Assembly (NCBI GenBank): GCA_027071315.1
Contig: JALSUP010000078.1
Location: 1 to 32,360 of the forward strand
Source of the DNA: Sulfurovum sp.
GTDB lineage: Bacteria > Campylobacterota > Campylobacteria > Campylobacterales > Sulfurovaceae
Reading direction: 5' to 3'
Length of the DNA: 32,360 bases
Below, one piece after another: positions 18,046 to 27,098 of this stretch. Position numbers and translations under genes: made by a program. Below the pieces are notes generated by a model, which saw only the letters and a list, made by a program, of their open reading frames with translations, did no database searches and was not told where the DNA came from. The first letter of the stretch is position 1. Each line of letters opens with the position of its first letter.

Positions 18046-19656
18046 ATGCTTGAGATCATTGTTCTTACCCTCTTTATTGCAACCCTGACAAACCTCATAC
18101 TGGTACGTTTCCACATTCCCACCATCATTGGCTACATTGCCACGGGAATTATCATAAGCTACATTTTCCACTTCACACGGGCAACCCACTCCGAGGAACT
18201 GCAGATCATCGCTGAGTTCGGTATTGTCTTTCTTATGTTCACCATTGGTCTGGAGTTCTCCATACGCCACCTGGTCAAAATGCGCAAAGAAGTTTTTCTT
18301 TACGGGGGTTTACAGGTTGGTCTGAGTATGCTTGTTTTTTACCTCTTGGCACATTATCTCTTTGCTCAGGACTTTCAGTCTTCCATCATTATAGCTTCGG
18401 CACTGGCACTCTCTTCAACCGCCATTGTTTTAAAAATACTCAACTCCAACAGGGAGATAAACAAAGAGTACGGTAAACGCTCTTTGGGCATACTCATCTT
18501 TCAGGACATCATGGTCGTTCCTATCCTTCTCATGATCACCATACTCTCCGCAGACAATATTTCCATGGGGACGCTGCTCCTCAAAACAGCTTGGGATGCG
18601 GCCATCCTTTTTCTGGCACTCTGGGCATTCGGAAGATTTATACTCGAACCTTTCTTTAAAGAGGTCGTAAAGAGTGATTCAAACGAAATCTTCATCGGGT
18701 CTGTTCTTTTCATTGTGATGGGTGCTTCCACCTTGGCGCATTCACTGGGTTTTTCCTACTCCCTTGGTGCACTGATCGCCGGTATGATCATTGCGGAAAC
18801 ACACTACAAGCATCAGATAGAAGCCGACCTCATCCCCTTTAGGGACCTTCTTCTGGGTGTCTTTTTCATTACCGTAGGTATGCAGATCGATTTTACGCTC
18901 ATAGGAAAATACTATGTGACCATACTGGGTCTGCTGCTGCTCTTTACCGTTATCAAGATCGCTATTATCTATCTCCTGCTATTGACATCCTCCACAAAGC
19001 GCGTGGCACTCAAAACCGCCCTGGCACTTTTTCAGCTGGGTGAGTTTGGTCTGGTTGTCTTTGAGTTGGCAGGGGCCAAAGACCTTATTGATCCGACCAC
19101 TTCACAAATACTCATTGTGACCATCGCTATCTCTATGATCCTGACACCCTTTGTGCTTCGTCACATCTCTTCTCTGGCAGATCTCATACTGCGAGAGAGT
19201 GAAAATGTAGAGACAGCCGTTCCGATACAGCATACGATGCAAGACCATATTATCATTTTGGGCTATGGACGTTTAGGACGAAAAATTGCACAAAAGTTGG
19301 AAAACCGTGCCGTCTCCCATATTGCGGTCGACAACAACATCCATAATGTACAGGAGGGGCAGAAGAACGGCAAAGCAGTTATTTTCGGGAATGCCGCCAA
19401 TAAAAGTATTTTGGAGTCTCTCAACATCAAAGATGCGGCCGTTGTCATTGTGGCACTTGACAATGCTGAAAGACTGCACCTCATTTGTGATGTACTTTCC
19501 AAAGTGGCCACCAAAGCCAAAGTGGTCATTAAAGTAGACCGCTTTGCAGAGCAGGACATTCTCCATGAAGAGTTCCCGGCCTATGAAATACTCGTAGGTA
19601 CCGAGCAGATGGCAAGAGGTATGGTCGATTCTGTTCTAAAATGTAAGATGGCTTAA
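18046..19656 (+). CDS. kefB: KefB/CPA2-type cation:proton antiporter with TrkA-N domain
   Basis: Monovalent-cation (K+ or Na+)/H+ antiporter of 536 residues. The first ~380 residues are about 12 membrane helices of the Na_H_Exchanger fold, including FLMFTIGLEFS and SYSLGALIAGMIIAET. The C-terminal ~140 residues form a cytoplasmic TrkA-N (RCK) Rossmann domain, with IIILGYGRLGRKIA as the nucleotide loop and an acidic residue (VDNN) ending the second strand, which fits NAD(H) binding. It probably serves potassium or pH homeostasis and electrophile defence. It follows the aldolase-fold gene closely. No Kef ancillary (KefF/G) gene is near. Confidence 0.88.
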   Translation: MLEIIVLTLFIATLTNLILVRFHIPTIIGYIATGIIISYIFHFTRATHSEELQIIAEFGIVFLMFTIGLEFSIRHLVKMRKEVFLYGGLQVGLSMLVFYLLAHYLFAQDFQSSIIIASALALSSTAIVLKILNSNREINKEYGKRSLGILIFQDIMVVPILLMITILSADNISMGTLLLKTAWDAAILFLALWAFGRFILEPFFKEVVKSDSNEIFIGSVLFIVMGASTLAHSLGFSYSLGALIAGMIIAETHYKHQIEADLIPFRDLLLGVFFITVGMQIDFTLIGKYYVTILGLLLLFTVIKIAIIYLLLLTSSTKRVALKTALALFQLGEFGLVVFELAGAKDLIDPTTSQILIVTIAISMILTPFVLRHISSLADLILRESENVETAVPIQHTMQDHIIILGYGRLGRKIAQKLENRAVSHIAVDNNIHNVQEGQKNGKAVIFGNAANKSILESLNIKDAAVVIVALDNAERLHLICDVLSKVATKAKVVIKVDRFAEQDILHEEFPAYEILVGTEQMARGMVDSVLKCKMA

Positions 19657-19735
19657 ACGATTGGGGTCTCTTGATACTTTTGTAAAGTATGTTTTGTTAT
19701 ACTTTTGTCTTATAAAGTAACACAGGATATGATGC

Positions 19736-21202
19736 ATGAACCAGACAAAAAAAAGATTAAGTATTATCAACCTTGCGATATCGATGACCGATATTGAAAC
19801 CATCCAACTGCAAATACTCAAACTTGGTCTTTTGAAAACCGATGACAAAATACAGGAGATCATTGCTACCCTCTATGAAACCAATTATGCCAAAGCACAG
19901 TCTTTGATCATCGAATATATTGAAACGCCTCACCATGAAATTCTTCAGAGAACTTTTCAAAAAGAGAGTGAAAAGATACAGCGCCATAAAAAGAAGCTCG
20001 AAGAGGCACGCATAGAAGAGGAAAAAAGAGAACCCAAGTCAGAAAAAGAGCTTGTCTCCGAGTTTGACCTTTTTCATGCTGAACCTACAAGCTCTGCACC
20101 TGCTCCTGCTGAACGTACGGTCATAGACCTTGACGATATGATCAAAATGCATAACGCACACATGGAGAAAGCGGTAGAAGCAGACAGTAAAAATGGCGAT
20201 GAGGGTGACGTCAACTTTGACTCACTTCTCAACATCAAATCTGACGAGGTCATGCCTGACAACATCAGCATTGACATTGAAGCTGACAATGACTTTTGGA
20301 AACAGCCGGAAGACAAAGCGCCACTCTCTGAGAGCAGTGAAGAAGACAGCTTCTTCAATACGGAAAGCCCGGAAGAAACACCTGTCACCATGGATGAAAT
20401 ATTTGAAGAGAGACCTTTGGTAGATTCAGAAGAGGAAACGGTCACAGACGATGACATTTTTGAGCTTGCCCAGACACCCGCCGCACTCCCTGAAGAGAAG
20501 CAGGAAGAAAATACGGCAGAAGCGCTAGAAGCAGAGCAGGAGCAAGACATTTCTGAAGAAATTCCTGAATCAGAAAATGAAGAAGAGAGAGAGGAAGCGC
20601 TTCCAGAAACATCAGAAGAAAATCAAAATGAGAAACCGGAAGAAAACAAAGAAGAGCCTTATGAAGCACCGGAACGCTACAAAGCCATCACTTACATAGA
20701 TCAGAAATTTAAAAACATGCAGGTGCAGTACCCTACGGTTGATCCTGCTGAAGAGACTTTTGACTCCGTTACCCAGTGGCTTGTACAAATAGCAAATGAG
20801 GGGTATACAGAAAGTGATATTGAAGAGATACTCAAAAAGATAGATGATTTAAAAGAAGAGAACCGTCCAGAAGCGGGTCAACTGCTTCTCATTACTGCAG
20901 CGACAAAATCCAAGTATGCACAATTCAGACTTGCAAGAGCCCTCTTCAAAGGAGATATACTTGAAAAGAATCTGCCTGAAGCTTTTACCATCATCAACCG
21001 TCTGGCAGTCAACGATGACTACCCGGAAGCCATTTGTGACTTGGCACAGTTCTATGAGCACGGCGTAGGCATTGACAAAGACAAAAAGAAAGCCATTGCC
21101 TTCTACCTTCAAGCCAAAGAGCTTGGCATACAAAGAGCCGTGGCACATGTGGAACGTCTGAACAAAGAGAAAAAAGGACTTTTCTCTTTTCTTAAAGGCT
21201 AA
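19736..21202 (+). CDS. Sel1-repeat protein with long acidic linker
   Basis: A 488-residue protein in three parts. Residues 1-110 are helical and charged (TDIETIQLQILKLGLL and a Lys/Glu coiled coil). Residues 110-320 are low-complexity and very acidic, dominated by Glu, Asp, Ser and Pro. Residues 345-475 contain TPR/Sel1-like helices, with a Sel1 signature at AICDLAQFYEHGVGIDKDKK followed by AIAFYLQAKELG. No signal peptide is seen, so it is probably cytoplasmic. The C-terminal repeats suggest protein-protein contacts. I do not recognise a named family. An AGGA ribosome site lies 9 bases before the ATG; MTDIETIQ at residue 17 is an alternative start. Confidence 0.75.
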   Translation: MNQTKKRLSIINLAISMTDIETIQLQILKLGLLKTDDKIQEIIATLYETNYAKAQSLIIEYIETPHHEILQRTFQKESEKIQRHKKKLEEARIEEEKREPKSEKELVSEFDLFHAEPTSSAPAPAERTVIDLDDMIKMHNAHMEKAVEADSKNGDEGDVNFDSLLNIKSDEVMPDNISIDIEADNDFWKQPEDKAPLSESSEEDSFFNTESPEETPVTMDEIFEERPLVDSEEETVTDDDIFELAQTPAALPEEKQEENTAEALEAEQEQDISEEIPESENEEEREEALPETSEENQNEKPEENKEEPYEAPERYKAITYIDQKFKNMQVQYPTVDPAEETFDSVTQWLVQIANEGYTESDIEEILKKIDDLKEENRPEAGQLLLITAATKSKYAQFRLARALFKGDILEKNLPEAFTIINRLAVNDDYPEAICDLAQFYEHGVGIDKDKKKAIAFYLQAKELGIQRAVAHVERLNKEKKGLFSFLKG

Positions 21203-21210
21203 ACGCTTTT

Positions 21211-21242
21211 AGATCGGGCCTGTTTTACGGCCTGATCTTTTC
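21211..21242 (+). terminator. Rho-independent terminator after the Sel1 gene
   Basis: AGATCGGGCC (21211-21220), loop TGTTTTAC, GGCCTGATCT (21229-21238), a 10-bp stem with one G-U pair, followed by TTTT. The last codon and stop of the convergent bioA gene lie inside the hairpin. Confidence 0.8.
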
Positions 21243-22541
21243 GATCTTTTCAATACCCCGGTATGCCACGTCGATCATCTTATCTATCTCTTCATAGGTA
21301 ATGATGTACGGAGGCATAAAATAGATCACATTTCCAAGCGGTCTCAAGAGTACACCCTGCGTTAAAGCATATTCATAAATCTTTAAACCTATGCGTTCTT
21401 TGGCATCACAGCCTTGCAACTCAATAGCCGTGACCATTCCCTGCTGTCTTATCTCTTTGACGGAAGCAAAAGCAGAAAAACGTTCTGTCGCTTTTTTAAT
21501 GTAAGCTGCTTTCTTTTCATTACTGGCAATGACATCTTCTGTTTCAAAGATCTCCAGGGTTGCCAAAGCCGCAGCACAGGCCAGAGGGTTACCCGTGTAA
21601 GAGTGTGAATGTAAAAAAGCTTTGTATTCGTTGTAATCACAATAGAAAGCCCTGTAGATCTCATCTGTTGTCATGACCACGGAGAGAGGCAAATACCCTC
21701 CGGTCAATCCCTTAGAGAGTGTCATAAAGTCCGGAGAAACCTCCGTATGGTCAAAAGCGAACATTTTCCCTGTACGTCCAAAACCTGTCATGATTTCATC
21801 GGCGATCAGATGCACATCATACTTTTTTGTCAATACTCTTGCACCGTTCAAATACGCTGGATGATACATATGCATCCCCCCTGCACCCTGTATGAGAGGC
21901 TCTACAATGAGTGCTGCCACTTCATCTGCTTTGTCAACCAAGACGGCTTCCAATCCTTTTAAGGCTTCTTTGGCAGCTTCTATACTCTGGTCCTTGGGTA
22001 CAGGTACCTGCATATTGCCAATGAGCAGAGGAGCATAAGTCTCTTTGTACAGTGCCACATCACCCACAGAGAGTGCGCCAATGGTCTCACCATGGTACGA
22101 ATTGCTCAGTGAGAGGAACAGTGCTTTGCGCTTGCCTTCATTGAGGTGGTAGTGATAGCTCATTTTCAGAGCAGCTTCAACCGCTGAAGAGCCGTTGTCA
22201 ACATAAAAGACTTTTTTCAGTTCTGCGGGAGTGACTGCCACAAGTTTATGTGCCAGTTCTATGGCCGGTTCATGTGTAAACCCTGCCAAAAGTACATGCT
22301 CCAAAGTGTCAAGCTGGGTTTTTATGCGTGCATTGATGGCTTCATTGGCATGTCCGAAAAGATTGACCCACCAGGAACTCACGGCATCAATATAGCTGTT
22401 ACCTTCAAAATCGTACAGATAGACACCCTTACCGGACTTGATCGGCACAAGCGGGAGTGTTTCATGGTCCTTCATCTGTGTACAGGGATGCCAGATCACT
22501 TCAAGGTCTCGCTGCATCATTGCCGTATTTTTATTTATCAT
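21225..22541 (-). CDS. bioA: Adenosylmethionine-8-amino-7-oxononanoate aminotransferase
   Basis: PLP-dependent class III aminotransferase of biotin synthesis that converts KAPA to DAPA with S-adenosylmethionine as amino donor. It has WHPCTQMKDHE near residue 17 (a BioA-typical N-terminus), VSSWWVNLFGH near 54, NGSSAVEAALKM (116-127), ADEIMTGFGRTGKMFA with Asp248 binding the PLP ring nitrogen, and the lysine of LSKGLTGG (Lys277) for the Schiff base. The 438 residues are normal. GAGG precedes the ATG. No other bio genes are in the window. It is convergent with the Sel1 gene and divergent from the chaperone gene. Confidence 0.93.
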   Translation of the reverse strand: MINKNTAMMQRDLEVIWHPCTQMKDHETLPLVPIKSGKGVYLYDFEGNSYIDAVSSWWVNLFGHANEAINARIKTQLDTLEHVLLAGFTHEPAIELAHKLVAVTPAELKKVFYVDNGSSAVEAALKMSYHYHLNEGKRKALFLSLSNSYHGETIGALSVGDVALYKETYAPLLIGNMQVPVPKDQSIEAAKEALKGLEAVLVDKADEVAALIVEPLIQGAGGMHMYHPAYLNGARVLTKKYDVHLIADEIMTGFGRTGKMFAFDHTEVSPDFMTLSKGLTGGYLPLSVVMTTDEIYRAFYCDYNEYKAFLHSHSYTGNPLACAAALATLEIFETEDVIASNEKKAAYIKKATERFSAFASVKEIRQQGMVTAIELQGCDAKERIGLKIYEYALTQGVLLRPLGNVIYFMPPYIITYEEIDKMIDVAYRGIEKIEKIRP

Positions 22542-22623
22542 ATTTGAGCCTCTTCTGTGTCATGAACACAAGGTTATTTAGGTAAAATATTGTACAAATT
22601 TTTAGATTGAAGGCAGATGAAAT

Positions 22624-24099
22624 ATGATTAGTTGGATGCAGAAGCACAATAAATACCTGGTATGGACCATTTGGGTAGCGACCATCGCATTTATTGGTGC
22701 CGGTTTTGTGGGTTGGGGAAGTTATGACTTTGGAGCAAAAGCAGGAAATGTCGCAAAAGTGGGGAGCATAGAGATCCCGCAAACGAAACTCAATTCGGTT
22801 TACTCTGATATTTACGGTCAGGTCAATGCAAAAATGCAGGGACAGCTTGATGACAAGAAAGCCAAAGAGATGGGTCTTGTCCAACAGGCATTCTCACGTA
22901 TCAACACACAGGCAAAACTGTTGAACTTTGCCAAAGATGCTGGTATTATTGTTTCAGATGCGGAAATTGCCAAGACACTTGAAAGCATTCCCTCTTTTCA
23001 AAAAGACGGTATGTTCAACAAAGAGATCTACACCGGTTTCCTGAATGCCAGAAGAATGAAAGCCAGAGAGTTCGAAGCACAGCTTAAAGAAGAGCTGACC
23101 ATTACAAAGACCCTCGCACTTTTACAGGTCGATCCTCTTCCTCTGGAGATTGACACCATTGCAGCAGCCATGAATGTGGCAGATAAGATCGCCTACAAAG
23201 TACTCAGCAGCTCAGACGTGAACGTAAGCGTTGACGAGAGTAAGCTCAAAACATTCTGGGAGTCACAGAAAGAGAAGTTCATGACAGCCAAAATGTATGA
23301 ACTTGCGCTGCTCTGGACAAAGAGTGATGCCACAGCAGTCAGTGACGAAGAGATCAAAACCTTTTACAATACAAACTCTTTCAACTACACAGATGCAGAG
23401 GGAAAGCAGTTGTCACTTGAAGATGCCAAAGAGAAGGTCACTGCTGACCTGAAAGTCAAAAAAACAAAAAAAGCGGCACAGAAAGATTATATTGCTTTTA
23501 AAAAAGGCAAAACGGAAAGTACAGAAACACGTACACTCGGATTGAACGATGCCGTGTTGACAAAAGAGATCTGGGATGAGATCCAGCAAAAGAACCTGAA
23601 CGATATTCTTAAGCCAAAAGTCGTCGGTGACAAATATGCGACGGTAAAGATCGTTTCTATTACCGAACCGAGAGTCAAAACATTTGAAGAAGCCAAAGAA
23701 GAAGTCAGCCGACTCTATACGGTACATGCAAAAAAAGAGGCACTTTTAAAACTTGCTGATTCAACACTGAAAAACATCTCTGCAGACAATGCTGATGTCT
23801 CTGATTTTGTTTCATTGCAGACACGTGACAACTTAAAATCATTGAATTTACAAGAAAGTTTACAATTTTTACAAAAACTCTTTACATCTACAAAAGAAAA
23901 GGGTATTATTAGCGTATTAGATAAAGTGATAGTTTATAATATTATTGAGCAGAAGTTTCTGCCAATGGACAAGAATGAGAGTGACCTTTTAAAAGGAACT
24001 GTCAATCAGGTAAAACAAAACATATTTGAAGCCAACCTTATCAAGGCTTTAGACAAGAAATACCCTACAGAAGTTTACATGGAAGGACTCACAAATTGA
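22624..24099 (+). CDS. SurA_N/PpiD-like periplasmic folding factor
   Basis: Membrane-anchored periplasmic chaperone of 491 residues. A short cytoplasmic N-terminus and one membrane helix (about residues 12-31, with WTIWVATIAFIGAGFVGW) precede a SurA_N chaperone domain to about 175 (KVGSIEIPQTKLNSVY; GIIVSDAEIAKTLESIPSF; KDGMFNKEIYTGFL). The middle part corresponds to PpiD's parvulin region, but I cannot find a convincing parvulin signature (the GYHI-type end is absent), so isomerase activity is doubtful. From memory, Campylobacter has the same gene just before ftsA. Its TGA overlaps the ftsA TTG, so it is coupled to division genes. Confidence 0.85.
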   Translation: MISWMQKHNKYLVWTIWVATIAFIGAGFVGWGSYDFGAKAGNVAKVGSIEIPQTKLNSVYSDIYGQVNAKMQGQLDDKKAKEMGLVQQAFSRINTQAKLLNFAKDAGIIVSDAEIAKTLESIPSFQKDGMFNKEIYTGFLNARRMKAREFEAQLKEELTITKTLALLQVDPLPLEIDTIAAAMNVADKIAYKVLSSSDVNVSVDESKLKTFWESQKEKFMTAKMYELALLWTKSDATAVSDEEIKTFYNTNSFNYTDAEGKQLSLEDAKEKVTADLKVKKTKKAAQKDYIAFKKGKTESTETRTLGLNDAVLTKEIWDEIQQKNLNDILKPKVVGDKYATVKIVSITEPRVKTFEEAKEEVSRLYTVHAKKEALLKLADSTLKNISADNADVSDFVSLQTRDNLKSLNLQESLQFLQKLFTSTKEKGIISVLDKVIVYNIIEQKFLPMDKNESDLLKGTVNQVKQNIFEANLIKALDKKYPTEVYMEGLTN

Positions 24100-25481
24100 G
24101 TGATACAATTTTAGCGATAGATATCGGCTCCACAAAAATATGTGCTATCATAGCTGAAATTGACAACGGTAAAATTCAAGTACAGGGACACGGTATCGCC
24201 AAGTCCCAGGGCATCAAAAAAGGTGCCATCACCAACATTGAACTCTCATCCAAATCAATCAAAAAAGCGATCAATGATGCAAAACGTATTGCGGGCAGCA
24301 ATATTACTTCGGCAACAGTTTCCATCTCCAATGCGTATGCAAAGAGTTTGAACTCTACGGGTATTGTCAACATCCCGCATAAAGACATCTCCATTAAAGA
24401 GATCACCCGTGTCATGACAACAGCACTCTACAATGCCAACGTTCCCAATGAATATGAAGTCATTCATGTACTCCCTTATAACTTCAGAGTCGACGACCAG
24501 GACTATATAGAAGATCCTTTCGGCATGAATGCTTCCCGTCTGGAAGTCGATGTCAACATCATCATGACCCAGAAGTCAAATCTTTCAAACCTTAAAAAAG
24601 CCGTACGTTCTGCCGGTGTCGAAATAGACGGCATTGTACTCAGCGGGTACGCTTCCGCCATAGCCACTATGGATGAAGATGAAAAAGAACTCGGGGTGAC
24701 GGTCATTGACCTTGGCGGACAAACATCCAACCTTGTGGTACATACAGGCAACTCCATTCGTTACAATGATTTCCTTGGTGTGGGTTCAAACCATATTACC
24801 AATGACCTCTCAATGGCTTTACATACACCATTGCAAATAGCAGAAAATGTCAAAATACGTCATGGTAACCTCATAGAGACTTCCAATGAAGTCATTGAGC
24901 TGCCTATTATAGGCGACGAGAACAACCGTAATGGTGTCTCTTTGGAGATCGTCCATTCTGTCATCTTCTCTCGTGTAGAAGAGGCACTCATGATACTTGC
25001 AAAATCACTTGAAAAATCTGCCCTAAAAGAGCAGATCGGTGCAGGTGTTATTCTGACAGGTGGTATGACTAAGCTCAAAGGTATGAGAGAGCTTGCACAG
25101 TCTATCTTTTCCGGTATGCCTGTACGTATTGCCTACCCACGTGAAATAGAAGGTCTTTTTGATGAGCTGAAGGATCCGGCATGTTCTACTGTTGTCGGTC
25201 TTGTGCTTTACAGAGCCGGAGAGCATACACAGTATGAGATCAATTTCCAGCAAGAGTTGCTGCACTCCAAAGATTCACAGACAGACGACCTGACAGACAT
25301 AGACCTTGGTCGTGCGACTCAGCCTGTAAAAGAAGAACGTATAGAGAAGAGACCAAAAGCAAAACCAACGCCAAAGGAGGCAGAAGATTCAATCATATTT
25401 GATGAGCTGCCAGATCTTGGCAATGAAAGTAGTGGTAATCCGTTTAAAAAGTTGGCCAACTGGGCAAAGCAGCTTTTTTAG
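24096..25481 (+). CDS. ftsA: Cell division protein FtsA
   Basis: Actin-like protein that tethers FtsZ to the membrane and activates the divisome. It shows the phosphate-1 motif AIDIGSTKICAII at the N-terminus, the inserted 1C domain (ITNIELSSKSIKKAIND), phosphate-2 VIDLGGQTSNLVV near residue 206, and the adenosine motif VILTGGMTKLKGM near residue 320. The very C-terminus NPFKKLANWAKQLF is the amphipathic membrane-targeting helix, after a ~60-residue charged linker. The start is TTG, overlapping the upstream stop as TTGA, with GGAAGGA as a ribosome site 8 bases before; no ATG fits the conserved N-terminus. It may therefore depend on translation of the chaperone gene. Confidence 0.95.
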   Translation: MSDTILAIDIGSTKICAIIAEIDNGKIQVQGHGIAKSQGIKKGAITNIELSSKSIKKAINDAKRIAGSNITSATVSISNAYAKSLNSTGIVNIPHKDISIKEITRVMTTALYNANVPNEYEVIHVLPYNFRVDDQDYIEDPFGMNASRLEVDVNIIMTQKSNLSNLKKAVRSAGVEIDGIVLSGYASAIATMDEDEKELGVTVIDLGGQTSNLVVHTGNSIRYNDFLGVGSNHITNDLSMALHTPLQIAENVKIRHGNLIETSNEVIELPIIGDENNRNGVSLEIVHSVIFSRVEEALMILAKSLEKSALKEQIGAGVILTGGMTKLKGMRELAQSIFSGMPVRIAYPREIEGLFDELKDPACSTVVGLVLYRAGEHTQYEINFQQELLHSKDSQTDDLTDIDLGRATQPVKEERIEKRPKAKPTPKEAEDSIIFDELPDLGNESSGNPFKKLANWAKQLF

Positions 25482-25515
25482 CGTATTCAAATTTAACACA
25501 TAACAGGAGGAAGAA

Positions 25516-26667
25516 ATGGAAGAGTTCGAAATAGACATCGTTGAAGCAAGATGTCATACAAATGGTGCAAAGATCAAAGCAATTGGTGTAGGTGGCGGTG
25601 GTGGAAACATGATCAACCACATGATACAGGAAGGTATTAACAGTATTGACCTTATTGTCGCAAACACAGATGCTCAAGCATTAGATTCATCATTGGCACC
25701 CTTTAAAATGCAGCTTGGTATGAATGCAACCAGAGGTCTTGGAGCAGGAATGGTTCCGGACAAAGGGAGAGAAGCGGCATTAGAGAGTTTTGAAGACATT
25801 AAATCAATGCTTGAAGGTTCTGACATTGTCTTTATCTCTGCCGGTCTTGGCGGTGGTACAGGTACAGGTGCTGCACCTATTATTGCCCAGGCGGCAAAAG
25901 AGATCGGGGCATTGACTGTTTCTATTGTGACTTCTCCTTTTAAATTTGAAGGTAGAAAAAGAACAAAATTGGCAAAAGAGGGTTTAGAAGAACTTAAACG
26001 TGAATCTGACTCTATTATTGTGGTACCCAATGAAAAGCTTCTTTCTATTGTTGAGAAGAACCTTGGTATTAAAGAGAGTTTCAGAATGGTCGATGATATT
26101 CTAGCTCAAGCTGTTGGCGGTATTTCAAAAGTCATTCTTTCTCACGGAGAGAATGACATAAACCTTGACTTTGCCGATGTGAAAACTGTTATGGGTCACA
26201 GAGGACTTGCACTTATGGGTGCCGGTTACAGTACAGGAACCAATGCAGCCTATGATGCAGCCAAAGCAGCTATTGAGTCTCCATTGCTTGACAACATCTC
26301 TATTGACGGTGCGATGGGTGTACTTGTACACTTTGACATTCACCCGGATTATCCTATTATGGAGATCGGTGAAGCTATGAACATTGTTGAAGAGTCTGCA
26401 GATGAAGATGCCTCTGTGATCTTCGGTACGACTACCAATGAAAATATGGATATTGACGAAGTACGTATCACTATCGTGGCCACAGGTTTTGAAGACAAAA
26501 ATGCCATTGCTGAGCCGACGGTAAGAAAGCAGGCAACACTTCCCGATGCCAGTGCAACCACTATCCACACCCTTAGAGGGGCAGGTAAAATGGTCATGGG
26601 TGGAGACTACTCAGACCATGAAGATATTTTAGACGTTCCTACTTTCCTAAGAAAGCAAATGGATTAA
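25516..26667 (+). CDS. ftsZ: Cell division protein FtsZ
   Basis: Tubulin-like GTPase that forms the Z-ring. The G-loop region GVGGGGGNMINHM starts at residue 24, and the tubulin signature GGGTGTGAAPII lies at 112-123. The T7 region that would complete GTP hydrolysis in the next subunit reads NDINLDFADVKTVM. After a short linker the C-terminal peptide DILDVPTFLRKQMD matches the conserved tail that binds FtsA. The 383 residues are typical. A strong AGGAGG ribosome site at 25505-25510 precedes the ATG, unlike the weak TTG start of ftsA, which fits the usual excess of FtsZ over FtsA. Confidence 0.97.
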   Translation: MEEFEIDIVEARCHTNGAKIKAIGVGGGGGNMINHMIQEGINSIDLIVANTDAQALDSSLAPFKMQLGMNATRGLGAGMVPDKGREAALESFEDIKSMLEGSDIVFISAGLGGGTGTGAAPIIAQAAKEIGALTVSIVTSPFKFEGRKRTKLAKEGLEELKRESDSIIVVPNEKLLSIVEKNLGIKESFRMVDDILAQAVGGISKVILSHGENDINLDFADVKTVMGHRGLALMGAGYSTGTNAAYDAAKAAIESPLLDNISIDGAMGVLVHFDIHPDYPIMEIGEAMNIVEESADEDASVIFGTTTNENMDIDEVRITIVATGFEDKNAIAEPTVRKQATLPDASATTIHTLRGAGKMVMGGDYSDHEDILDVPTFLRKQMD

Positions 26668-26700
26668 TAAGCTAATAGATTAAGCTTAATCCTCCTTTTC

Positions 26701-26740
26701 AGACAAAGAGACTCTTCCCTCTTTGTCTACTTTATACTTT
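26701..26740 (+). terminator. ftsZ terminator hairpin
   Basis: AGACAAAGAG (26701-26710), 8-base loop, CTCTTTGTCT (26719-26728): a 10-bp perfect stem, followed by a T-rich but interrupted tail. A 14-base perfect palindrome GATTAAGCTTAATC (26678-26691) lies between the ftsZ stop and this hairpin. Confidence 0.65.
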
Positions 26741-26778
26741 CTCTTACGACACTACCCTCCTCAACTCACTCTATAAAT

Positions 26779-27050
26779 ATAGGGCACCTCCAATAATAGG
26801 TGATATCCAAAATGGGCTTTGCAAATGTAAGATTGTGCAAGAGATTTATGAGTCCTAGCCATAGCTAAGACGAAGTAAATATCTTGTGCAAGATTGCGTT
26901 TGCAAAGTCCACCCTGCGGGCATCTCTAGCTTTCGCCTATGCGTCGTTACTCTTTTTCACCTTAGCTAAGGCTAGGCTTTCAAAAGAGTGCCTAGCCTAG
27001 ACTAAAGCTAGAGATGTTGTGGGTATTACCTATTATTGGAGGTGCCCTAT
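26779..27050. mobile_element. 272-bp MITE-like element with 23-bp terminal inverted repeats
   Basis: Perfect 23-base inverted repeats at 26779-26801 and 27028-27050 (outer bases ATAGGGCACCTCC), with the similarity continuing imperfectly about 13 bases inwards. The ends read TA-GGGC and GCCC-TA, consistent with a TA target duplication as made by IS630/Tc1 or some IS5 relatives. There is no coding frame inside. Nested inverted repeats include CATCTCTAGCTTT (26921-26933) with AAAGCTAGAGATG (27004-27016), and ACTCTTTT (26949-26956) with AAAAGAGT (26982-26989), so much of the interior can fold. It lies between the ftsZ terminator and the lipoprotein promoter. Confidence 0.8.
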
Positions 27051-27060
27051 AGGATAATTT

Positions 27061-27069
27061 TGCTATGAT
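27061..27069 (+). promoter_or_regulatory. Extended -10 promoter of the lipoprotein operon
   Basis: TGcTATGAT, 29 bases before the ATG at 27099; an AGGG ribosome site is at 27088-27091. It begins only 10 bases after the end of the MITE-like element. Confidence 0.55.
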
Positions 27070-27098
27070 TAGTGAAAATTTTTCTTTAGGGACCAGGT

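Noticed and set aside
19694-19716. Promoter before the Sel1 gene (TTGTTA and TATAAA)
   Set aside because: The two boxes are only 11 bases apart; a TATAAA -10 alone is too weak to annotate.
20074-20550. 158-codon serine-rich minus-strand frame
   Set aside because: Complement of the acidic low-complexity region of the Sel1 gene; its Ser bias is a shadow of Glu/Asp codons.
26125-26568. 147-codon minus-strand frame in ftsZ
   Set aside because: Antisense shadow of ftsZ; no start signal and unusual composition.
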